This document shows, one piece after another, positions 9,022 through 19,184 of a stretch of 21,530 nt of DNA. Under the pieces are notes generated by a model. The model worked only from the letters and a program-made list of their open reading frames with translations, was not told the DNA's origin and made no database searches. This DNA comes from Acanthamoeba lenticulata (taxonomy: Eukaryota; Discosea; Longamoebia; Acanthamoebidae). The stretch is taken from assembly GCA_002179805.1 (NCBI GenBank), contig NAVB01000195.1:1-21530 (forward strand), in the 5' to 3' direction. Position 1 is the first letter of the stretch, and every line of letters begins with the position of its first letter. A program made the position numbers and the translations under genes.

Positions 9022-9587
9022 AGTGATGTTCGTCGTTTGTAGTGAAATTAAAAAGTGGTGGTTGGGTGTGTAGTGTATTGTTTTGTTTTGGTGCTGAGTC
9101 TTGTCTTTTGCTCAGCGAGGTTGGTCGTGTGTGGTGTGTGGCTTGTCGGGCACTGAGAAGTTTATCGGTTACGGAGCCGAGAGCGGCGTCGTCTATTCTG
9201 CTGAAACGTTGCCTCTTTCTCTTGGCGCCAGGAGGCAGGCCAGTTGGGACTCGTGGGCCGAGGTCGGTCCCGTTGTCGGAATCTTAAACTTGTTCCTCGA
9301 GTTTCTGTATCTTGTGCCCTCTTGGGCGAGATGAATATCTCAAATATCTTAGTTAAAAGCTTTGGCCCAATGGCGTTGCGCGACGAGTTTTATGTGGAGC
9401 GATAGGCCTCTGGGCTCTGCTTCCGTTGCCGCGTATCTCTTCCGTCCAACAACGGCCGCCGGAACAACACCGGATGATGTGGACCTTGGCTCGCTCCGCC
9501 GTCTTCTGCAGAAAACGGAGTTGGGCCAAAGCAAAAAAGAACGAAAGCGACAGAAAGGGAAAGAATGTCGTCAAACTTACAGCCGCT
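9022..9587. other. Intergenic stretch between two minus-strand genes
   Basis: It holds the 3' UTR of the SNF2/RING gene and the promoter of the small gene. No AATAAA is visible on the minus strand. Plus-strand open frames here and just to the right are not supported; see the rejected list. Confidence 0.5.
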
Positions 9588-12500
9588 TCATTTTTCAAAG
9601 AGCTGGCAGAGCTCGCTGAGGGCGAGGCCGCGCGCCTGCTGGCCAAGGTCGGCCCCGCCAGCAAAGGCGCCCTGCGCGATTTTCCTTTTCTTGTCCTGTA
9701 CATGTCCGTCCCGTTGAGTGCTCCACGCATCACAAAGCAGAAAAGAAAAGAAAAGAAAGCCTTGGGGTGGAGGTGGTGGAACTCGAACGAACCTGGAGCT
9801 CGAGGATGCGCTCCTCTATCGAATCCCGAATGATGAAGCGGACGACCGTCACGGGTCGCTCCTGGCCCAGCCGGTGCGCTCGGTCGATCGCCTGCTGCTC
9901 CGCCGACGGGTTCCCTGTTGTTGTTGTTATTGGAGCAGTTGTCGCCATCATCACGTGATTATCGTCAGTCAAGTCGTGGAGGGCGGCCCAAGTTGATGTT
10001 TTGGCAAACGTACACCACGGGTCCATCAAGAAGACGTGCGACGCCTGTGATGTCGACAAGTACATGCACGCGTTAGGACATGCAGCAGAGATGATGATGA
10101 TGATGAAGAAAAGGCATCGTACATGAATGAGGTTGAGGCCGCAGTTGCCGGTCTTGAGTGAAATCAGAAAGACGGCGACGGACGCGTCGGCCTTGAACCG
10201 CGCGATCTCGGCGACGCGCTGGGCCTTGCTCATGCTCCCGTCGAGCCGCGTGTACTCCACGTTCTCGGCGTGCAGCGCCAGCTCGATCAGGTCCAGGCAC
10301 ATCGTAAACTGGCTGAAGATCTGCGTGTGGTTGATTGGTCAAACAGTTGATAATTTTGGTATTAACCAATTGGTTGGAACACGTCACGAGCGGGTTGGGC
10401 TCGTACGAGGCACTTGCTGGTCGGGTCGTCCTGGCGCATCCGGCGGACCTCCTCCATGAGGGCGCTGACCTTGGAGCTCTGCATGAACGTGTGCTGCTGC
10501 TGCTGCTGCTGCTGCTGTTGATGTTGATGCTGCTGGTACTGGTCGTCGCCAACACTTGCCTCGGCATCACCACAACCACCGCTACCAGCTGCGTCACCGT
10601 GCGAGTCTTGCTCTTCGCTGCTGGAAGGAGTCGAGCTCTTGGTTTGTCTGCTTCGGCCGAGGCCAGCAAACTCAAGCTCCGGCCTCTTGGCTTTCGTCGT
10701 TTTCGCTTTCGTTTTCGTGCTTAGCTCCGGGCCGACGTCGAGGTGTCGGCGGTGGGCCGTTGACGGCTTTTGTTGTTCGTCGACGACGGCCTGAAGGCGG
10801 CTGATGGCGAATCGGCGGCGGCAGTCCTGCACGGGACAGTTGCCCGCGCTCTCGCCGGCGTACTCCTGCTCCCAGTGGTCCTCGATGCACTCGCGGCAGA
10901 AGCGATGGCCGCACGGCGTCGACACCACGTTCGCCTCCAGCCCGTTCAGGCACAGAGGGCAGATGGCGGCCGTCATTTCGCCATCGTCGCCCAGGGAACG
11001 GCCGGCGCCTAACGTCGTGGCTCGGCGGCTGCTGCCCGCCGGCGTGAGGATGTCGGCCAGCAGCGGGACCGGGAGGTCGAACGCGCCGCCGCGCCGCGTG
11101 GGCGTGAGGCTCACCGTCGAGGCCTCCCCCCTCCGCCGCTTCGTCGGCGTGCCTGTCGTCGCCTCGGCGCCGGCGTCTTCCTCGGCTTCGGCTTCGGCTT
11201 TAACCTCGGCTTCCGCGACACCGGCCTCGGCGTCGGCGTCGTCCTGCGACTGGCTGTGGGACGATGACGACGACTTGCCGGCCTTCTTGAGCTCGAGGAG
11301 CCGCATGATGCGGCGGTACTCGGCCTGGAGGCCCTCCATCGTAGGCCGCGTCGAGCGCATGGCCGGCATCGTCAGACACATCAGCACGATAAAGTAGTGG
11401 TTGCAGCACTGCCGCAGCCTGGCCTCGCCCCAGCCGTTTTGAAGAGATGAGAAAAAGCAAATATGAATGAGAATGAATGATAAATGGTTACCGAAGGAGG
11501 AGCTCCAGGATGTGGACGTAGTGGTTGAGGACAGTTCCGTTCTCGAGATAATCGTTGAAAACCGACTGCGCATTTTCTGCACGCGTAACGCAAGTAAATG
11601 AATAACAAGCCAACATAAAAAGAAACAATAAGCAAGAATAACGGCAGTACTGAAGAGGGTATCGTAGAACTGGCGCTCCATCGGGGCAAACTCGATCGCC
11701 TTCTGCACGATTTGGCAGGGCGGAAGAGAAACGATGGGCTGCCCGTCGATCCTGTGCTCTCGCGTTCGGCGCAACAGCACCGTCTGCAATATATTCTGTT
11801 GTCGAAGTTGTAAACATGGTATTCATTGCTGTTTTGTTTTTGTTTTTGTTTTTGTTTTGTTTGGGGGTACCTGAAGCCGCATGAAGCCGGTTGAGTCGTT
11901 TCGCCGGATGGGCTTGATGATCATCAGGTTCCACCTAGATCAGGAGGTCAATAAGCTTATCCACTACCCAATAGATAGAGCGCCGACTAGTAAGAAGAAA
12001 AATTGGCGTACCACCAGGTATCGTTGAAGTTCTCGACGCGCAAAAAGTGAAGCAGGCTGAACACGTCCTCGAGGCTGTTCTGGATCGGCGTTCCTGTGAA
12101 GGCGGGCCACAGAGCCTTCAGTCCTCATGATTGGGGAAAGGAGGCAGCAGCGTCAAGAGGAGGGAGACTCGTGGATACCGGTGAGACACCAGCGGCGATC
12201 GGCCTGCAGCGAGCAGACGGCCTTGCAGGTGCGCGTGCCGGCGTTCTTGATCAGGTGGGCCTCGTCCAGCACGATCCGGTGCCTGCGCCCAGAACGAGAC
12301 GAGAAAGAGAAAGAGACTCTGTGGCTTAGTCTCTTTGGGGCTTTGCCTCAGTGGAAGAGAAGAAAGAGAGGCGCGCGCATACCACGAAATGCTCTCGAGG
12401 CAGCCCACCGGGCGGGACAGCGACGCCGCACGCGCGCCCTTGGGCTGGCGGACCCGCGTCACGAACTCGGCCGCCAGCGTCCCGTACGTTGTCAACACTG

Positions 12501-15500
12501 CCACGCGCAACACCAGTCATAAAATGAAGAATTAATACGATGAATTATTTTACGAAACGAACAAAGAACGTACCGACATCGCATTTCTGGAGCCAGTTCG
12601 AGTCCTTGATGCGGTTATTGCCATAGTAGACGTTGACTTGGAGGCGGCTGCCCTGGACGCGGTGGCGGATTTCGTCGAGCCACTGGTCGAGCATGGACAG
12701 CGGGCACACGATCAGCGTCGTCTTGCCCGCCGCTCCCGCCGGCGCCGGGTTGGCCAATATGAGCGACAGCATTTGAATCTGTACCCCGCCCACTCATCTC
12801 GTTATATCATGTTGTTATTTCAAATTATGATGTCTCGAACGGTTACTCTAATTACGTGGTGAATGAATGAAAAATAATTTTTAAAAAAAGCCAAGCAGGC
12901 ACGTACGGTTTTGCCGAGGCCCATAGCGTCGGCGAGGATGCCGCCCTTGGCGGGGCGGTGGTCCTCTTCCTGCGACATCATCCAGGCCAGGCCCTGTCGC
13001 TGGTACTTGAGCAACGACACCTGCACGCCCGGGATGAGACTCAGTTCATCGGACGGGAAAGGCAAAGGCAGGGACGGAAAAAAGGGGGACGTATTAACGG
13101 CGCACCTTGAGGAGCGAGGGCTGGTCGGCCTCGGCGTCGAGGTCGGCGTTGACTTGGAGCGACGTATACAGGTCGGCAATGACGCCCGCGTCGGCGGCAC
13201 AGGTCCCGTCTCCCGCGGAGGCCTGGCTGTTGCTGCTTTGGTTGTCGTCGCTGTCGGCTTTGGTCTTGCGCGTAGCGGCGCCAAACCCAGCGAGCGGCGT
13301 CGTCGTACTCATCGGGCGCGAGAACGTCGCGAACAGACTTGTCGTTGATGAAGACGAAGAAGAAGTAGAAACTGATGATGATGTGCGGCCAGAAGTGATG
13401 TCGTTCATTGATTTGGAGGTCTGGAACCGGCGCGCCGAGAACGAAGACGAAGATGATGAAGTGGAGGTGGTCGTCGTGGAGGATGAAGTTGAGGCGGCCA
13501 GCGGGCGAATGGTTTTGAGGGACTTCTTGACGCGATTTCTGATGCGGCGGTCACCAGCCACGTCACGCTCAAGGAACAGCGCAGCCGAGTTCTCGGCCTC
13601 CCACGACGAGTCGATGTCGTCTTCATCCTCCTCCTTCTCCTCCTCCTCCTCCCCGACCGCCGCCGATGAGTTGTCCTCGTGTCGGCGGCCAACACCAACG
13701 CGTCGGCCGGCTACCAGCTCGCTCGCCGCTCCGGAGGCATTGCTGTCCATGTCGGTGGTGTCCTCGTCGTCGCTGTCGAGGAGAAGGTCGAGCTGCTCCG
13801 GCCGCCGTCGCTGCTGTCGGCGCAGGTCTGTCAGCTCCGGCGGCGACGACCGCGACTTGGCGGCGCGATCGAGGAACGGCTTGGGCGGCCTGCGCATGGC
13901 CGCTGCCCCGGTGCTGCCGTTGCTTCGGCTGAGGAGCGGTTTCGGCTTGTCGCGCTCGAGCGCTGTTTCTGAAGGCGCCGCAACTGTTGATGTCGCCACT
14001 CGCCGGAGCCAGCCGGGTTGGAGCGGGGCCGACTTGGGCTTGGGCTTGTCCTTATCCGACGATGCCCGCGGCGCAGAGGCGCGGGCGCCAGCGCTGTCGT
14101 GTTCATCATCGACCTCAATTGTGTCGTCGAGCAGGTCGATCCGCTGAGCGGCCGGTTCCACAGTTGTCGTTGCCGACTTCTTGATGAGGAAGCGGTTGAT
14201 GTTCGCCTGAGTTTTGGCTGAGGTGGGGCTGGCGCCTGAGCTGCCGTGCGAGAAGTTGAGCCGCCTCCGCGCGGCGTCGGTCAGTGCGGCAGCCGCCGAG
14301 ACTGTCGGACGCGACTTCTTCGGCTGCCGTTCGGTAAGCAAGCTGGGCGACGAGCGCGGTGAGGGAAGCGCTCGCTTGCGCCGATCGACGGTCGTCGATG
14401 TTGTGGCCGTACGTGACGTCGAAGTCGAAGTCAAAGCGGGGGCCACGGGCGAAGGCGAATCTATCGAGAGGGAGACGTGGCTCACGTCCTCGTCCAGCGC
14501 CGCGGCCTCGGCCTCCATGTCATCACCGGTGGCTTCCATCTTCTTGCGCTTATGCAGTGGTGTGCCAGCTGCCGTTTCATCACTGTGTCCGCTGCCGCCA
14601 AAGGGGAACAAGCGAAAGCCGCAGTAAGAGGGCGAGCCCGCGGGCGAGCCAGTTTGGGGACTGCCGGGCGACGGGTTGGAGCAATTCGAGGGCGAGGCCG
14701 AGGCCGAGCGCAGGGGCGATGACGTGGGCGAGGCAGACGGCGAGCATAGGGGCGAGGACGGGGGTGGAGCCAACAACTGCTGCTGCTGCTGCGCGTAGTC
14801 TGAGGCGCGGAGGGTCGTATGCTGACGCAGGTAGGGCTGTGTGGGCGTGAGCGAGCACGGCGAAGGCGAGGGCGCCGGCGATGGCGCCGGGGTGAAGGGC
14901 GAGGTCGCGGCCTGGCGCAGCGGCTGCCTCGGTCCGAGAGGCGGCGTCGACGAGGGCCCTAAGGGCGACAGCATGCAGGGAGATGGCGGCGGGGCGGCCT
15001 TGGTCGCCTTGTCAGCGCTACGGCCCACACCGTAGGGTGAGTCCATTACCTCACGCCGACTTCCCTTGGCGGCGCTCGAGCCAGGGGCCGAGTAGGATGA
15101 TGTAGCCAAGGCGCTTGATGGACCGCCTTGACGCATCATTGTGCTGGATGATGAAGGAGCTTTGGGCGTGGCCTTCACCAGCACGTAGGGCTGCGTGTCC
15201 ACGACGGGCGAGTTGGGGTAGTCGTGGCGATTCTCCTTCTCGCGTAGACGCTGAATGCTGCGCAAATCGACGTTGCCGGCGCGAGTAGCGACAGCGGGCT
15301 TATCGCACATTCGCGAAGGAGGGAGCGCATCAAGCGCGTAGTCGGGCAGAGGAATGGTAGGTGCTTGTGAGTCGTCATCGTCGTAGGACTGGGAATCAGG
15401 AGCAAGCTCGAAATTGCCTAGTGCTTCTGCAAAGTAGGGTTCAGTGTCGGCCTCAAAATCGTCATCTTCTTGCGTGCTCTCTTCTTCCATGACAGACCGT

Positions 15501-15640
15501 GGCAAATCACGATCAAGAGGCGGAGCAGCGCGAATGGATTTGCTCGATACAGTTCCACCTGCTCGGGGCAAGAACTCTGCATCGCGAGAAATCCCTGGGA
15601 TGGGACGAAGAATGTCGTCGTCCTCATCCAGTTCTGCCAT
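9588..15640 (-). CDS. SNF2-family ATPase with an inserted RING finger (Rad5/HLTF/RAD16-like)
   Basis: Fourteen exons: 15640-13106, 13020-12907, 12778-12574, 12497-12383, 12282-12179, 12093-12012, 11934-11871, 11783-11651, 11576-11492, 11418-10407, 10320-10123, 10044-10014, 9914-9793 and 9695-9588. All phases close, giving 1635 residues. Residues 1-845 are disordered and Ser/Pro-rich. The ATPase core then shows GGILADAMGLGKT (motif I, 871-883), VLTTYGTL, VLDEAH (994-999), LTGTPIQNSLEDVFSLL (1023 on) and VLLRRT. A C3HC4 RING (CPLC, PCGHRFCREC, CPVQDCR; ~1299-1347) sits between the two RecA lobes, followed by a polyQ run. Lobe 2 has [40 protein letters not shown] and IEERILELQ. This layout defines the Rad5/HLTF/SHPRH/RAD16 group, nuclear ATPase-ubiquitin ligases acting in DNA damage tolerance or repair. 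No HIRAN domain is apparent. PCNA-binding and cell-cycle motifs in the N-tail favour the Rad5/HLTF role. Confidence 0.93.
10493..10535 (-). repeat. CAG-type trinucleotide repeat coding polyQ
   Basis: On the coding strand this is a CAG/CAA/CAT tract giving a Gln/His run (about QQHQHQ followed by nine Q) in the linker after the RING finger of the SNF2 protein. Its nearly pure CAG core makes length variation between strains likely. Confidence 0.9.
11831..11860 (+). repeat. GTTTTT/GTTTT minisatellite in an SNF2 gene intron
   Basis: Five tandem GTTTT(T) units lie inside intron 7 (11870-11784) of the SNF2/RING gene. They read as A-rich (AAAAAC) on the transcribed RNA, just after the 5' splice site. 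Confidence 0.8.
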
Positions 15641-15730
15641 TGCGCCTCTCTCGCGCCTCACCCCTCCTCGCCAGGTCCAAATCGAATTGTCTCTGCCCGA
15701 CCTTTCAAGCACCGAAATTTTGCCAGCGTC

Positions 15731-15742
15731 TTTCCCGCCAAA
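15731..15742 (-). promoter_or_regulatory. E2F-like site upstream of the SNF2/RING gene
   Basis: The coding strand reads TTTGGCGGGAAA 91-102 bp upstream of the ATG. This is the classical E2F/DP consensus. E2F is conserved in amoebozoans (established for Dictyostelium). Cell-cycle control is an inference from the motif alone. Confidence 0.55.
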
Positions 15743-15912
15743 ACCGCACACACAGCACGACGGCCAAACAAGCCTTGCTCAGTTCTCTGTTGTGTTGCCC
15801 AATGTTTGTGACAACCCTCATGATCTGAAGTCCATACTTTTGTGATTTGAGAAAAACAGAATGACATAAATAAGCAGCTTGTTCTTTTTGTGTAGCGTGC
15901 ATGGGGATGCGC

Positions 15913-18280
15913 CTAGTGATGGTAGGGCGCCTCGTAGTAGGGCCGGCCCGACAAGCAAGACGGGCATGGGCAAGGGTGGTTGCTCGTGGAGGAGGGTGGC
16001 GGAAAGGCAGAGGGAGACGGCGCAAAGGTCGACGGCAGTGGAAACGAGGGCAGCGACGCGTGCGCAGACGGCGACGAGGAGGACGAGGAAGCAGGGCTCG
16101 AGCTGTGGTGGAACGAAGGGGGAGAGGGCAAGTAGCGCGACTGCAGCGAGGAACCCGAAGGGTGAGGAGGAAGAGAAGGAGGATGCGAGGCGAAGCCTGA
16201 TGATGGCAGTCCGTAAGGAGAGGAAGAAGACAAAAATGCGTGGCTGGGCAGGGGTGGCGGCCGCCACACGGCCGACGTCGTGGACGACGAGTAGGACATG
16301 GCCAGCGCCGGTCCGCTGTCGAGGAAGGGCGCGGGCGTGAAGCCGGCGTAGTGCGACGACGCCGGCTCGCTGCCGTGAGGCCCTGTGGCGTAATCGTAGG
16401 GCGGGAGGTGCGGCAGCGGCGGTGGCGGCCCCGGTTGGCTGCCGGGGCGGTCGCCGGCCACGTAATAGCCATCGGCCGGGAGCGTCCAGTCGCGCCAGAA
16501 GGGGTCGGGCAGAGGTCCTTGCCCGTGTCCGCCGCCACCAGCGACGTGGTCGCCTGGCAGGCTGTGGATGCCGTCAGGCGCCTGGCGCGGGCGCTGGCTC
16601 TTGGGCTGGCCGACGCCGTCGTCCTCTTCGGCCTCGTTGTCGTCGTCGTCTTCGTGGAGGCTGCCGTGAGTGCCATCGCTCTCGCCCTCGGGCACGTAGT
16701 CGCTGTCGTCGCTGCCGCGCTTGACCTCCTTCTTGACGACGGTCTTGCGCGGTCGCTTGGTCGTGGCTGGCGAACCAGACTGCGCCTCGCTGTTCTTGGG
16801 CTTGCCTCCGCCCTGCCGGCCGCCGATCTTCTTGTCCTGGAATTCGAGTCGGAGGCGCTCGGCCTCCTCGCGCTCCTCCTGCTTGATAGGCACCACTCGC
16901 GGCTGGCCCGAGGCGTCAAAGTACTCGCGCACGCGCTCGAGGCCGTCGTAGTGGGCGTTGATGCGGCGGTTGATCCGCCTCCGGCGGTACTTGAGATCGG
17001 GGAAAGTGCGCTTGATCACCTTGCCAAACACCGACGGCGAGAAAAGACAAGGCGTGCCGCTGTTGGTGCACATGTTGCTGTAGTCCTGGTAGACACATCG
17101 CTTGGTGAGCGACGTCTCCCCGCCAAGTCGGTAGCTTCGCTTCAACCTGCACCGAGCATACACACATCCTGGTTAGACAAGGAAAAATAGAAAGAAACAA
17201 CATAATCGATCGACATAAACAGACGTCAACACAGGAACAAGATGGCCGCGGCTTGTTGAGCCTCATGGCCTGACAGATCGGCCAAAGAAATTTTCCACTG
17301 CCAGCTTCTTGCCGCGGCAGGAATTTCCGGATTTCTTGGGCGACAGGGGTTGTCTAGACAACCCACGTGCCGGCTCAGTCCGCCGGCAAGCACACGTACA
17401 CGGACGGCGTCCGCGTGCTGGGCGGCCGCTACACGAACGCGCCCACGGCAAAAGAGAGAGGGGGAGACATGGAGGATCTCTGGCCCTTCTGGCCCTCTTG
17501 TGGCGCAGTGAGGGAGAAGATGATGAAGTGGGTGGCCCCAAAACAAAGGGGGAAGATCAGGTTGTTTTTGCGTCGTCGTATCAGGTCTGACCGTCAACGA
17601 GGAACGGCCACATCAAAGCCAAAAGGCGCAAAAAACGCCCTCAACGGCATCCCCTTTTGAATCCAAACTGACCTCAAGGCACGGAGAGAGAGAGATAGAG
17701 GCGTAACGTACCAGAGCATGACCTGGTAAAAGTGTAGTTTTCGCTGTAGGTCATCGATGTTGTGCTCCTTCTTGCCGTCTGCACCTGCTTCGCTGGCTGC
17801 CGCAGCTAGCGTCGATGTGAAGTGCAAGATCTTGTCATCTAGCATGGCCATGTCGTAGTCGGGTCCTGCAGAGTCGATCGAGATAGTGGACGCAGAAGAT
17901 GACACCGAAGCTTTCGGTGAACTGCTGGACGAGATAGTACTAGAGGACGATGTAGAGGCCGACGAAGGGGGGTAGTAGGCATCGTAGATCGTCGTCGACG
18001 AGGAGCTGTAGTGGCCATTGGCTGGTTGGTTGACCTCGGCGTAGTCGTCAAGTCGGAGCTCCTTGGTGGTGTGGTAGGAAGAGAGGTCGTCGATGGGCCG
18101 CAAGAGCGGGGGCGGCAGATGTGGCCTTGGTGTCGAGATCGAAGAGGATGAGGATGTCGATGGGCCTAGTGAGACGCCGAAGTTAGACGAGGCGCCGAGG
18201 CGAGGATTATAAATCGTTTGTTCTGGACTGCTGTCGCCACTGTGGTGCACATCGGTTTGGCAACCGCCCGGGCTGTTCAT
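15913..18280 (-). CDS. RFX-type winged-helix transcription factor
   Basis: Exons 18280-17712 and 17146-15913 join in phase 2 across a 565-nt intron, giving 600 residues. The junction rebuilds the invariant Trp-Leu that opens the RFX domain (QVMLW|LKRSYRLGG, W190). Residues ~190-259 follow the RFX DNA-binding domain: C/VYQDYSNMC, FSPSVFGKVIKRTFPDL and INAHYDGL match the canonical Y..Y..FC, FGK.vr..FP.l and YHYyGi. The third segment is diverged: RRRRINRRINAHYDG where metazoan RFX has RRLGxRGxSxYHYxG. Residues 1-170 are Ser-rich; after the domain come basic and acidic patches (KRPRKTVVKKEVKR, DDDDNEAEEDD) and a Pro/Ser-rich tail to the stop. I see no RFX B, C or dimerisation domains. It should act in the nucleus at X-box sequences. 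Its stop lies 272 bp upstream of the SNF2/RING start, same strand. Confidence 0.87.
17310..17319. repeat. Ten-base palindrome TGCCGCGGCA
   Basis: A perfect palindrome in the RFX intron, directly followed by GGAATTTCC (17320-17328), itself a nine-base near-palindrome of the kind bound by dimeric factors. Confidence 0.6.
17347..17364. promoter_or_regulatory. X-box-like palindrome inside the RFX gene
   Basis: GGGTTGTCTAGACAACCC is a perfect 18-bp palindrome. Its core GTTGTC-TA-GACAAC is close to the RFX X-box (GTNRCC, 0-3 N, RGYAAC). A CACGTG E-box (17364-17369) abuts it. Binding by the encoded RFX protein is inferred. Confidence 0.55.
17368..17388. repeat. Inverted repeat TGCCGGC-N7-GCCGGCA
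   Basis: Two perfect 7-bp arms (17368-17374 and 17382-17388) sit around a 7-base spacer, immediately after the X-box-like palindrome and E-box. Confidence 0.65.
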
Positions 18281-19184
18281 GGAACGTAGTTTGTGCAGGT
18301 GTGTGGCCTCTACTGGCTAGTTGCCTGTGTTGCAGAAGAAGAAGATTAGCCTACAGATATTAAGAAAAAAAGGAAGAGAGAAAAATGAAACTTGCGACAC
18401 AAAACGACAGACAAGAAAAGAAAGAAGCCGCCAGCACATGAAGATGTTGGAAGAATCAACATCTTTTCTTGTTTTTCATCTCTGCAGCTCTCTTCTTCAT
18501 CTCTCTACTTCTTGCTCCTCTTCGTTTGTGGGGGGGTGAGGTGCGCTGGAGGTTGACCGGGCGCAGTGTGCTTAGGTACCAAAAAGAGTTGCGGGGTTCA
18601 CTAAGCGGTGGGTTCTCTACACACAGGGGGGCTCAGTCAAGCTCTGCTTGTTTCTGTGCCCGTGCTCACACAAAAGGCCGCGATTTGTTTGGCTAGCGGA
18701 AGGTCCGGGTTTTGCTGTGGCCGTTGTCTGTCTACAGGTGGGCCTAAGGCACTCCAGGGCCCTGGGAGACTACCCAGGGCAAAGGCGAGGGTTTTGGCCG
18801 CGGCATTAGCGACGACCTTTGCCCTACGTACATCCTGCCCTGAGGGCCCGCCACTATCTGTCACCAGCAGGGTTCAGTGGCCCAGCCTTCCTCCACTCCC
18901 ACCTTGTTTTCGTCTTCCTTAGCGACTTGTTCGTTTCCGCCCCAACTCATTGGGCCAATGGCCTCAAGGCAAGCTGCTCTTCCAATGTTCTTTCCTTAAA
19001 AAGATTTACCCGAAAGGTCCGGTGGCCAGTAATAGGCCGGCGGGTACGGAACTGTTGCAGGGAGAGCGAGGATTGGCAATTCTCACTTTTTCCTCGGTCC
19101 CGTGAGAAGGGGGCCTGTGACAGATGTCCAGCACAAACTCTCAACAGTTTGAAGAGAGAACGCAATGTAGAAGTTCTTCTGTTG
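18281..19184. other. Non-coding stretch upstream of the RFX gene
   Basis: About 900 bp lie between the RFX start and the poly(A) signal of the next minus-strand gene. No open frame has family features or a coherent splice model, and I find no tRNA or snRNA. The RFX promoter and leader must be here. The only structure noted is the inverted repeat at 18776-18825. Confidence 0.5.
18776..18825. repeat. Perfect 10-bp inverted repeat with 30-base loop
   Basis: AGGGCAAAGG (18776-18785) is the exact reverse complement of CCTTTGCCCT (18816-18825). The loop contains GCCGCGGC. It lies about 500 bp upstream of the RFX ATG. Confidence 0.6.

Larger units (their letters stand above)
17147..17711 (-). other. 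Unusually long intron of the RFX gene, rich in palindromes
   Basis: GTACGT at the donor and GGTGCAG at the acceptor bound 565 nt, four to eight times the usual intron size in this window. The inside is GC-rich, unlike the AT-rich introns nearby. It contains several perfect inverted repeats between 17310 and 17388. No protein-coding reading on either strand is convincing. Confidence 0.7.

Noticed and set aside
9101..9334. Plus-strand 77-codon frame ending in a hydrophobic GILNLFLEFLYLV stretch
   Set aside because: No ATG start with upstream coding sequence, no homology I can name, and it lies in the spacer between two minus-strand genes. Possibly chance.
9426..9833. Plus-strand open frame with a helical, charged protein (KLTAASFFKELAELAEGEAARLL region)
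   Set aside because: It is the antisense of the last SNF2 exon (9695-9588), whose minus-strand reading DKKRKIAQGAFAGG then LSELCQLF fits the family C-terminus.
13107..14147. Long plus-strand open frame (346 codons), Ser/Arg-rich
   Set aside because: Antisense shadow of the low-complexity first exon of the SNF2/RING gene, which is GC-rich and has few stops in any frame.
17226..17660. Open frames on both strands inside the long RFX intron
   Set aside because: No family features. The RFX domain is rebuilt perfectly by removing the entire interval, so an exon here is not needed.
18540..18800. Resemblance to SRP RNA (CCGGGCGCAGTGTGC, then ACTCCAGGGCCCTGGG)
   Set aside because: The S-domain core with its GGAA-type loop and the helix 5 pairing are not found in the right order; likely coincidence.
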